Shown here piece after piece: positions 1 to 5,548 of a DNA stretch of 5,577 bases (within the stretch, counting starts at the first letter, position 1; every line of letters begins with the position of its first letter). Source of the stretch: JADGGV01 sp035715725 (lineage in GTDB: Bacteria > Gemmatimonadota > Gemmatimonadetes > Longimicrobiales > RSA9). The DNA lies in the NCBI GenBank assembly GCA_035715725.1, contig DASTKT010000191.1:1-5577 (forward strand), in the 5' to 3' direction. The notes beneath the pieces are model-generated. The model searched no databases, was not told the DNA's origin, and saw only the letters and a list, made by a program, of their open reading frames with translations. The position numbers and the translations under genes were made by a program.

Positions 1-840
1 GCGCCAGGCGGTGGCCGCGTCGCCGTCGAGCGCCCTGGCGGCATCGGCGGCGGGGCGGGCCGAGGACGCCCGCGCGGTCGGTGTCAGGTCGTACGGCGTG
101 ACCGGCGGGAGCGGCGTGAACGTGAGGTCGTCGATCCAGACCGTGCCGTGGCCGCCGCTCCCCGCCGTGACGACGATCTCGAGCGAGCCCAGCCGCTCGA
201 TCTCGCCGCCGCCGGCCGGCCCCCAGGCGAACTCGACCTGCCGCTTCTTCGTGCGCAGCGTGCGCCACTCGGCGGGGAAGCGGAAGTCCCGGCGGTTCAG
301 CCACCAGACGTTCTCGCCGGAGGGGTCCACGAGCTTGAACTCGAGGTTCTCCGGCGGCGCCGCTCCGCGCACGCGGAACGCGAACTCGTAGTTCGGCGGC
401 AGGTCGAGCGGGAGCGCGCGCCGGGCGATGGCGTAGCCACCGCCGCCGTGGAAGTCGAAGTCGAGGCGCATGGCCCGGCCGCCCGCGGCGGAGTCCGGCG
501 TGATGCGCAGCGTGACGCCGTCGGAGGGGTGCGCGCTCCACGCGGCGAGGCTCCGGAAATCGTCGAGGACGCGGGTCGGGCTCTGCGCCGCGAGCGGGGC
601 GGCGAGGACGGCGAGGACGGCGAGGACGGCGAGGACGGCGAGGACGGCGAGGGCGGCGAGGACGGCGAGGGCGGCGAGGGCGGCGGCGAGGCGGGCCTGG
701 GCGCGGACTCGTGAGGTGCGCGCCGTGAACGCCTGCGCCTGCGTGTGCCGGCTCGCGCATACGTGAACGGGTCCGGACCCGTTCACGTATCCGGGGGAAC
801 GGGATGCGCAGGCGTGCACGTTCACGTTCACGGGGCTCAT
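1..840 (-). CDS. Secreted protein with carbohydrate-binding-like region and discoidin (F5/8 type C) domain, 3' end off window
   Basis: An open frame of 280 codons runs from ATG at 840 to the left edge without a stop. The ATG overlaps the stop of the preceding permease gene as ATGA, with GGGGAG nine bases upstream. Residues 1-50 form an unusually long, Arg-containing n-region. Residues 51-81 are almost pure Ala/Leu/Val, and PLAAQ at 82-86 suggests signal peptidase I cleavage after Ala85. Residues about 91-243 (from VLDDF to VWIDDLTF) look like a beta-sandwich carbohydrate-binding module, with LDFDFHGGGGYA and ENVWWLNRRDF as striking segments. From about 256, ARASSARPAADAARALDGD and then ATAWR is the typical opening of an F5/8 type C domain, cut by the window end. 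Such proteins usually bind glycans outside the cell, and a catalytic domain could follow beyond the window. The only other in-frame ATG/GTG starts before the signal core are GTG at 831, 825, 819 and 786, none with a clear ribosome binding site. The frame and secretion are solid; the exact start and full function are not. Confidence 0.8.
   Translation of the reverse strand, partial: MSPVNVNVHACASRSPGYVNGSGPVHVCASRHTQAQAFTARTSRVRAQARLAAALAALAVLAALAVLAVLAVLAVLAVLAAPLAAQSPTRVLDDFRSLAAWSAHPSDGVTLRITPDSAAGGRAMRLDFDFHGGGGYAIARRALPLDLPPNYEFAFRVRGAAPPENLEFKLVDPSGENVWWLNRRDFRFPAEWRTLRTKKRQVEFAWGPAGGGEIERLGSLEIVVTAGSGGHGTVWIDDLTFTPLPPVTPYDLTPTARASSARPAADAARALDGDAATAWR
601..681. repeat. Nine tandem copies of a 9-bp unit inside the signal-peptide coding region
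   Basis: On the plus strand the unit GGCGAGGAC is repeated exactly at 601-645 (five copies). It is followed by four copies ending in GGC or GAC (646-654 GGC, 655-663 GAC, 664-672 GGC, 673-681 GGC), giving nine in-phase copies. Because the unit is a multiple of three, copy-number change would not shift the frame. Read on the minus strand it encodes residues 54-80 of the discoidin protein as ALA, ALA, VLA, ALA, then five VLA triplets. It therefore forms most of the hydrophobic core of the signal peptide. The five identical copies nearest the mature protein look like the most recent expansion. Confidence 0.95.
724..832. repeat. Cluster of five CGTTCACG octamers around the palindrome
   Basis: CGTTCACG occurs on the plus strand at 780-787, 819-826 and 825-832, and as its reverse complement CGTGAACG at 724-731 and 762-769. 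The copies at 762-769 and 780-787 are parts of the palindrome arms. 724-731 and 819-826 are the outer copies of a wider, imperfect symmetry around the same centre. The octamer also occurs singly elsewhere (115-122, 4221-4228), so the notable point is its density and symmetric orientation here. No function is recognised. Confidence 0.6.
759..790. repeat. Perfect 32-bp palindrome
   Basis: The half-site ATACGTGAACGGGTCC at 759-774 is followed immediately by its exact reverse complement at 775-790, with no spacer. Symmetry breaks at 758/791. In the operon transcript it could form a very stable hairpin. Neither strand has a T-run after it, so it is not a canonical intrinsic terminator. It lies 47 bases beyond the last permease stop, within codons 17-28 of the discoidin frame, and upstream of the hydrophobic signal core. 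Possible roles are an mRNA-stabilising or attenuating hairpin, a dimeric DNA-binding site, or an inserted palindromic element. The symmetry is directly visible; the role is unknown. Confidence 0.95.
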
Positions 841-1658
841 CCCTTGATGCTCCCCGCCGTGATCCCCTGCACGTAGTACCGCTGCAGGAAGAGGAACGTG
901 AGCAGCACGGGGAGCACGGTGAGCACCGAGCCCGCCATCATCAGCTCCGTGTCCTGCACGTGCTCGCCGACGAGGTTCGCGAGCGCGACGGGGAGCGTGT
1001 ACATGGAGCCGTCGCTCAGCACGATGAGCGGCCACATGAAGTCGTTCCACGTGCTCAGGAACGTGAAGATCGCGAACGTCGCCAGGATCGGCGTGATGAC
1101 GGGGAGCACGACGGAGCGGTAGATGCGGAGCTCGCCGGCGCCGTCGATGCGCGCGGCGTCGAGCAGGTCGTCGGGGAGCGCGAGGACGTACTGGCGGATC
1201 AGGAAGATGCCGAAGATGCTCGACATCCCCGGGATGATGACCGCCCAGTAGCTGTTGATGAGCCCCATCGACTTGAAGAGCAGGAAGAGGGGGAGCATCG
1301 ACACCTGCACCGGGACGACGAGCCCGGCCGAGAGCACGGTGAACAGGCGGTCGCGGCCGCGGAAGCGGAACTTGGCCAGCGCGTAGCCCGCCATGGAGTT
1401 GACGACGATCGAGAGGAGCGTCACCGAGACGGAGACGATGGCGCTGTTGAGGAACGCGCGCCCGAGGTCGAGGCGGGTGAAGAGGTCGCGGTAGTGCTCG
1501 AACGTGACGGCCCGCGGAAAGAGCCGCGGCGGGTACGTGCTCGCCTCGCCCGTCCGCATCAGCGACGCCGAGACCATCCACAGCATGGGGAGCAGCGCGA
1601 GCGCCGCGCCCGCGAGGAGCGCGGCGTAGAGGAGCATGCGTCCCGGCCAGCGCCTCAT
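837..1658 (-). CDS. ABC sugar transporter permease, CUT1 family, MalG-like
   Basis: This 273-residue inner-membrane protein is the second half of the permease pair for carbohydrate import. Hydrophobic segments are visible at about 8-30, 70-95, 104-128, 135-155, 188-210 and 241-259, matching the usual six helices of MalG-type subunits. The cytoplasmic EAA loop, which docks the ATPase, is DAARIDGAGELRIYRSVVLP (167-186), with the conserved Gly173 and Leu185-Pro186. The ending FLFLQRYYVQGITAGSIKG is the characteristic C-terminus of this family. The start ATG at 1658 overlaps the stop of the MalF-like gene as ATGA and has GGGAG eight bases upstream, so the two subunits should be made in coupled amounts. 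Its stop overlaps the ATG of the discoidin gene in the same way. No frameshift or missing region is seen. Family assignment is very secure; the sugar cannot be read from the permease. Confidence 0.95.
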   Translation of the reverse strand: MRRWPGRMLLYAALLAGAALALLPMLWMVSASLMRTGEASTYPPRLFPRAVTFEHYRDLFTRLDLGRAFLNSAIVSVSVTLLSIVVNSMAGYALAKFRFRGRDRLFTVLSAGLVVPVQVSMLPLFLLFKSMGLINSYWAVIIPGMSSIFGIFLIRQYVLALPDDLLDAARIDGAGELRIYRSVVLPVITPILATFAIFTFLSTWNDFMWPLIVLSDGSMYTLPVALANLVGEHVQDTELMMAGSVLTVLPVLLTFLFLQRYYVQGITAGSIKG

Positions 1659-2623
1659 CGCGCGCGCTCCCGCCCGAGCCGGAACTGCAGCACCGTCGCA
1701 CCGAGGATCACGAGGAAGAGCACGAACGCGATGGCGGCGGCGTAGCCCATGCGCCACCAGCGGAATCCCTCCTCGTACATGTACAGCACCATGGTCGTGG
1801 TGGCGCGGAGCGGCCCGCCCGCGGTCATGACGTACGGCTCGGCGAAGACCTGGAGGAAGCCGATCATGGTGATGACGCTGACGAAGAGGAGCGTCGGCCC
1901 GAGCATCGGCAGCGTGATGTGCCAGAAGCGGCGCGCCGGGCCGGCGCCGTCCAGCTCCGCGGCCTCGTAGAGGTCGCCGGGGATGCTCTGTAGCCCGGCG
2001 ATGAGGATCAGCATGTTGTAGCCGAAGTTCTTCCACACGGCCATCAGGATGATGGCGGGCATGGCCCAGTGGGGGTTGCCGAGCCAGTCGACGGGGTGGA
2101 AGCCGAGCGCCTGCAGCCCGTAGTTGAGCAGGCCGTAGCGGGGGTGGTACAGGTAGCGCCAGACGATCGCCACGGCGACGAGCGTGGTCACGAACGGCGC
2201 GAAGTAGATGGTGCGGAAGAACGCCTTGAAGCGCGTGGCGCGCGCGTTCACGAGCAGCGCCGCGCCGAGGGAGACGCCCACCGCCAGCGGCCCGCTCACC
2301 GCCGCGAAGTAGAACGTGTTCCGCAGCGCGATCCAGAAGTCGGGCTCCCGCAGCAGCCGCGCGTAGTTGCCGAAGCCGACGAAGCGGGCGTTGGCGACGT
2401 CGCCTATGGAATAGATGTCGAAGTCCGTGAAGCCGAGCAGGAACGCGGCGGCGATCGGCAGGAAGAAGAAGACGCCGATCAGCAGCAGCGCGGGGAGGAG
2501 GAAGAGCCACGCGGCGCGGGCGTGCTCCGGGCGGACCGGCGCGCGGGGCGCCCGCGGCGCCGGCGGGGCGGGCGCGAGGACGGCCTCGGCCTGCCGCTCG
2601 TCCCGGGAGCCGACCAGCGTCAC
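1655..2623 (-). CDS. ABC sugar transporter permease, CUT1 family, MalF-like
   Basis: This 322-residue inner-membrane protein is the first permease half of the sugar importer. A 37-residue Ala/Pro/Arg-rich cytoplasmic tail is followed by a hydrophobic helix at about 39-64 (the long FFFLPIAAAFLLGF stretch). FVGFGNYARLL (81-91) is a typical periplasmic motif of CUT1 permeases. Further membrane segments lie at about 103-125, 136-156, 187-212, 241-262 and 292-314. The ATPase-docking EAA loop is textbook: EAAELDGAGPARRFWHITLP (220-239) fits EAA-x3-G-x9-I-x-LP exactly. I place the start at GTG 2623, which overlaps the binding-protein stop as GTGA and has GGGAGG six bases upstream; no ATG lies nearer the first helix. 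The stop overlaps the next ATG (ATGA). Length and motifs are normal for UgpA/MalF-type subunits without the extra MalF periplasmic domain. Confidence 0.95.
   Translation of the reverse strand: MTLVGSRDERQAEAVLAPAPPAPRAPRAPVRPEHARAAWLFLLPALLLIGVFFFLPIAAAFLLGFTDFDIYSIGDVANARFVGFGNYARLLREPDFWIALRNTFYFAAVSGPLAVGVSLGAALLVNARATRFKAFFRTIYFAPFVTTLVAVAIVWRYLYHPRYGLLNYGLQALGFHPVDWLGNPHWAMPAIILMAVWKNFGYNMLILIAGLQSIPGDLYEAAELDGAGPARRFWHITLPMLGPTLLFVSVITMIGFLQVFAEPYVMTAGGPLRATTTMVLYMYEEGFRWWRMGYAAAIAFVLFLVILGATVLQFRLGRERAR
1667..1671 (-). promoter_or_regulatory. Ribosome binding site of MalG-like permease gene
   Basis: GGGAG on the minus strand lies eight bases before the ATG at 1658, inside the last codons of the MalF-like gene. 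It supports the overlapping ATG over the in-frame Met8. Confidence 0.65.
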
Positions 2624-4011
2624 CGGCCGCCTCCCGCCGCGGCGCCGGCGCGCGCGGCCTGCCGGGCCAGCATCCAGCGGCGCTTCTCCAGCACCTGGTT
2701 CACGTCGCGGTCGAGGCCGGAGAGGACCCGGTCCGTGGGCGCGTTCCCGCGGATGGCCCGCTCCGCCGCCTCCGCCACCTTCTGCACGATCAGCTCGATC
2801 TCCGGGACCTTCGGCAGCGGCCGCGCACGCTGGAGCTGGTCGTAGAACGGGCGCATGTAGCGGTTGCCGAGGAGCGACGTGTCGCGCCACGCCTCGGTGC
2901 GCGCGGGGAGGTCGCCGGTCAGGCGCGAGAAGCGGAGCTGCACGTCCGGCCGCGCGAGGAACTCGACGAGCTTCCACGCCTCCGCCGGGTGCGCGGAGTG
3001 GCGGAAGATCACGATGCTGGAGCCGCCGGCGAGGGAAGTGCCCGACGTTGGGCCGGTGGGGCCCGGCAGCGGCGCCGTCGCCCACTTCCCCTGCATGTCC
3101 GCCGGCAGCCGGCTCCGCATCTCGCCGACGTTCCACGGGCCGGTGATGTACATCGCGAAGAAGCCGCGCGCAAACTCCTGGAAGATGTTCGAGATCTCGG
3201 TCTGTCCGAGCGCGGGGGCGAGCCCGCCGCGGAACAGGCCGACGTAGAAGTCGAAGCCCTTCCGGAACGTGGGGTCGGCCAGCGCCGACCAGCGGCCGCC
3301 GTCCTTCAGCAGCGGCGAGCCCGCCTGCATCCCGAGGACGACCGGCTGCGCCCACTCGTTCGTCGGCAGCAGGATGGCGTAGCGCCCCGGGCCGACGACG
3401 GCCTTCACGCGCCGCATCGCCTCGAGCCACCCCGCCCAGTCGCCGGGAATCGAGTCGTAGCCGGCCTGCTTCAACAGGTCCGTGCGGTAGAAGAGGACGC
3501 GGGTGTCGACGTACCAGGGGATGCCGTAGACGCGGCCGTCGACGACGTTCGTGTCCCAGATCCCGGGGAAGAAGCCGGCGGGCTTCACGGCGTTCGACGC
3601 GCGCACGTCGCCGTCGAGCGGGCGCAGCGCGCCCAGCGCGGCGAACTCCGGGACCCAGGTGTTGCCGAGCTGGGCGACGTCGGGCGTGGCATCCCCCACG
3701 TGCGCCGTGAGCAGCTTCTCGTGCGCCGCGGTCCAGGGGATCTGCTGTACGCGCACGCGGATCCCCGGGTTCTCGCGCTCGAACTCCGACACGAGCTGCT
3801 GCACGACCTCGCCCTCGCGGCCCATGCCCCAGAAGCGGAGCGTCACGCGGTCGCGGTCCTGCCCGGTGCGGCAGGAGGCGAGCCCGAGGGCGGCGAGGAT
3901 CGTCGCGGCGGTTCGGACCGTCCGGGCGCGGGTGCGCGCGGACAGGTGCGCACCGGCGCCCGCCCGGCGGCGGCGGGCGTGTGGCCGGATCCCGGCACGC
4001 GGGGAGCGCAT
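2620..4011 (-). CDS. Extracellular sugar-binding lipoprotein of a CUT1 ABC transporter
   Basis: This 463-residue family 1 solute-binding protein (SBP_bac_1/UgpB type) would capture oligosaccharides and deliver them to the adjacent permeases. A long Arg-rich n-region (residues 1-33, eleven Arg) precedes a short hydrophobic core and the lipobox LASC, with Cys47 as the lipidation site. The mature protein opens with VTLRFWGMG and then EFERENPGIRVRVQQIPW, the classic first lobe of CUT1 binding proteins. It continues with DVAQLGNTWVPEFAALGAL, VYGIPWYVDTRVLFYRTD and the later AWKLVEFLARPDVQLRF near the C-terminal lobe. The start ATG 4011 shares one base with the hydrolase stop (TGATG) and has GGAG five bases upstream; no other ATG, GTG or TTG occurs before the lipobox. 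The tail is a low-complexity Ala/Gly/Arg run. The aromatic-rich lobes suit a sugar ligand; beta-1,2-gluco-oligosaccharide is only inferred from the neighbouring GH144-type gene. Confidence 0.95.
   Translation of the reverse strand: MRSPRAGIRPHARRRRAGAGAHLSARTRARTVRTAATILAALGLASCRTGQDRDRVTLRFWGMGREGEVVQQLVSEFERENPGIRVRVQQIPWTAAHEKLLTAHVGDATPDVAQLGNTWVPEFAALGALRPLDGDVRASNAVKPAGFFPGIWDTNVVDGRVYGIPWYVDTRVLFYRTDLLKQAGYDSIPGDWAGWLEAMRRVKAVVGPGRYAILLPTNEWAQPVVLGMQAGSPLLKDGGRWSALADPTFRKGFDFYVGLFRGGLAPALGQTEISNIFQEFARGFFAMYITGPWNVGEMRSRLPADMQGKWATAPLPGPTGPTSGTSLAGGSSIVIFRHSAHPAEAWKLVEFLARPDVQLRFSRLTGDLPARTEAWRDTSLLGNRYMRPFYDQLQRARPLPKVPEIELIVQKVAEAAERAIRGNAPTDRVLSGLDRDVNQVLEKRRWMLARQAARAGAAAGGGR
2630..2635 (-). 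promoter_or_regulatory. Ribosome binding site deciding the GTG start of the MalF-like gene
   Basis: GGGAGG on the minus strand, six bases before GTG 2623, is the strongest Shine-Dalgarno match in the operon. It supports GTG initiation at the GTGA overlap. Confidence 0.75.
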
Positions 4012-5426
4012 CACCGCTCCGCGGCCGCGGTCAGCCAGCCGCCGGTGAAGCCGCCGCGCTCGAGGCCGCGGCGGACGTAGGGGCTGCGGCGCATCAGCTT
4101 CCAGACCAGGCCGGTGCGATGGTTCTCGACCATGCCGAGGAGCGGCCCCTGGTCGATGCCGAGGTACTGCGTGTCGAACCACCCCTTCCCGGGCACCACC
4201 TTCCCCATCTTCGGCGCGGCCGTGAACGTCTCGTTGAACGCGTCGACGAAGCCGTAACGGGAGTAGACGTCGTCGCCGTAGCGCTGCTTCATGGCCATGA
4301 GCGCGCGGATCGACTCGTCCGGCGTGAAGGGCATGGAGCTGCCGGCGGCGGTGGGACAGATCGTGCCGTCGTCGCGGACCTCCGTGAAGGACGAGGCGCG
4401 GGCGGCGTACGTGTGGAACGTGCGCGTCTGGCCGCTCACCGTGAACTTGCCGTCGGCGGGGCCGTCGCACGCCGAGAGCCCCCAGATATCCTCGCCGTAG
4501 CCGGCCCAGTTTCCGGGGTTCGCGATGGCGTAGCCGCGCTGGCCGAGCGTGGCGCGGCGCGCGTTCTCGAAGTAGTCGATGCCGTGGCCGCGCAGGTAGG
4601 CGTCCTGCAGGCCGCGCGGGTCGATCCAGAGCTGCGAGTACTGGTGGCCGAAGAGCGGCCCGAAGCCGACGTGCTCCTGCCCGTACCAGGTGCCCCACCT
4701 GTACGTGCCGGTGTAGGCGGCCCACGCCTCGGGCTGGATCGGGTGCGTCGGCGAGCCGAGCGCGAGCACGTAGAGGATCATCGCCTCGTTCAGGCCGTGC
4801 CAGTCCCAGCCGTGCTGCCCCTCCTCCGGCGTCCAGCCCATGGAGACGAGGGGCGGCCGCGGCTGCATCCACGTCCAGTCGGCGCGGCGGTAGAGCGAGT
4901 CCGCGAGCGCGCGGATCTCGGTCTCGACCGCGTCGCCGCCGTCGAAGTACTGCTGCGACAGGAGCACGCCGGCGAGGAGGAGCGACGTGTCGATCGTGGA
5001 CAGCTCCACCTTCTCGAAGCGCTTCCCGGTGCGCATGTCCAGGAAGTGGTAGTAGAAGCCGTGGTAGCCGGTGGCGTCCGGCTCGGGGCCGTGCGGCGCG
5101 CGCCAGAAGAAGCGCAGCGTGGTCAGCGTCCGGTCGGCGGCCGCCTGGCGCGAGACGTAGCCGCGCTCGACGCCGATCGGGTAGGCCGTGAGCGCGAAGC
5201 CCACCGCCGCGATGCTCGAGAACGACTCGCCCGGCGCGCGGTCCGGGATCAGCCCGTTCTCCGGGTTGGCGAGGTCCCAGAAGAAGTCGAACGTGCGGTG
5301 CTCGAGGTCGTCGAGGAACGCGTCGGCGCCGGGCGGCGGGGAGGCGGGGCCCCGCGGGGCGGCCGGCTGGCTGGGGGCGCAGGCCGGGAGGAGGGCGAGG
5401 AGGCAGAGGAGGCTGAGTCGCATCAT
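4011..5426 (-). CDS. Glucoamylase-family (PF10091) lipoprotein, GH144-like, probable beta-1,2-glucanase
   Basis: This 471-residue predicted lipoprotein has hydrophobic residues 4-13, a lipobox LPAC with Cys16, and a Pro/Ala-rich linker to about residue 35. The rest is one catalytic domain of the Glycoamylase Pfam family, an (alpha/alpha)6-barrel. Visible family segments are FDFFWDLANPENGLIPDR (47-64), GYHGFYYHFLDMRTGKRFE (120-138), ELSTIDTSLLLAG (141-153), FGPLFGHQYSQLWIDPRG (255-272), YGEDIWGLSACDGP (310-323) and YLGIDQGPLLGMVENHRTGL (421-440). Acidic candidates for catalysis include Asp130, Glu141, Asp146 and Glu214, but I cannot assign roles. Characterised stand-alone members of this family, grouped as GH144, hydrolyse beta-1,2-glucan. 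The related domain in cyclic beta-1,2-glucan synthases is much larger in context, and no synthase part is present here. The name 'glucoamylase' does not imply starch. The tandem ATGs at 5426 and 5423 are both possible; GGAA sits five bases before the second. It is the first gene of the operon. Confidence 0.87.
   Translation of the reverse strand: MMRLSLLCLLALLPACAPSQPAAPRGPASPPPGADAFLDDLEHRTFDFFWDLANPENGLIPDRAPGESFSSIAAVGFALTAYPIGVERGYVSRQAAADRTLTTLRFFWRAPHGPEPDATGYHGFYYHFLDMRTGKRFEKVELSTIDTSLLLAGVLLSQQYFDGGDAVETEIRALADSLYRRADWTWMQPRPPLVSMGWTPEEGQHGWDWHGLNEAMILYVLALGSPTHPIQPEAWAAYTGTYRWGTWYGQEHVGFGPLFGHQYSQLWIDPRGLQDAYLRGHGIDYFENARRATLGQRGYAIANPGNWAGYGEDIWGLSACDGPADGKFTVSGQTRTFHTYAARASSFTEVRDDGTICPTAAGSSMPFTPDESIRALMAMKQRYGDDVYSRYGFVDAFNETFTAAPKMGKVVPGKGWFDTQYLGIDQGPLLGMVENHRTGLVWKLMRRSPYVRRGLERGGFTGGWLTAAAER
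4017..4020 (-). promoter_or_regulatory. Ribosome binding site of the sugar-binding protein gene
   Basis: GGAG on the minus strand lies five bases before ATG 4011, within the last codons of the hydrolase gene. It supports re-initiation at the TGATG junction and the choice of this start despite the long n-region. Confidence 0.6.
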
Positions 5427-5548
5427 CGTTCCGTGAAGGTCGGGATCGGCCGCCCGGGCGCCAGGTCGCGGCGGCGCGCGGTCCCGGGCCCCGGTCCTGC
5501 CCGTGCACTACGAGTCCGGCCCCGCATCGGTCGTCACGTCATGTCCGG
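5427..5548 (-). promoter_or_regulatory. Operon leader / candidate promoter region
   Basis: This GC-rich stretch precedes the first gene and is the only place in the window where a promoter for the operon can lie. I find no good -35/-10 pair; TGACGA (5533-5538, minus strand) followed after 17 bases by TCGTAG is the best but poor sigma-70-like match. A 10-bp palindrome CGCCCGGGCG occurs at 5451-5460, and GTGCAC at 5502-5507 echoes the core of the inverted repeat to the right. No RNA element is recognised. Confidence 0.3.

Noticed and set aside
601..681. Tandem repeat as a CRISPR array
   Set aside because: Units are 9 bp, contiguous and without spacers, and they encode the signal-peptide core.
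148..714. Plus-strand frame with a Gly-Glu-Asp repeat tail
   Set aside because: It is the antisense of the discoidin gene; the GED repeats are simply the 9-bp tandem unit read on the other strand, and the minus-strand frame gives a coherent signal peptide and domains.
759..790. Palindrome as an intrinsic terminator
   Set aside because: No T-rich tract follows on either strand, and the downstream frame is coupled to the upstream gene.
804..1745. Long plus-strand frame of 313 codons rich in Arg, Glu and His
   Set aside because: It lies opposite the permease genes, has no recognisable fold, and has the low-complexity charged composition expected for antisense of GC-rich membrane-protein genes.
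2624..3430. Upstream extension of the MalF-like frame through the binding-protein gene
   Set aside because: The extension is out-of-frame binding-protein DNA giving Arg/Pro/Ala-rich text; GTG 2623 with GGGAGG is the natural start.
2989..4080. Plus-strand frame of 363 codons
   Set aside because: It is antisense to the binding protein, whose lipobox and family motifs are unmistakable; the plus-strand translation shows only composition-driven Ala/Arg/Glu text.
4011..5426. Starch glucoamylase (GH15)
   Set aside because: The visible motifs belong to the Glycoamylase PF10091 / GH144 group rather than to GH15; no GH15 motif was seen.
5512..5538. Sigma-70 promoter from TGACGA and TCGTAG
   Set aside because: Both hexamers are poor matches and could arise by chance; kept only as a remark in the leader entry.
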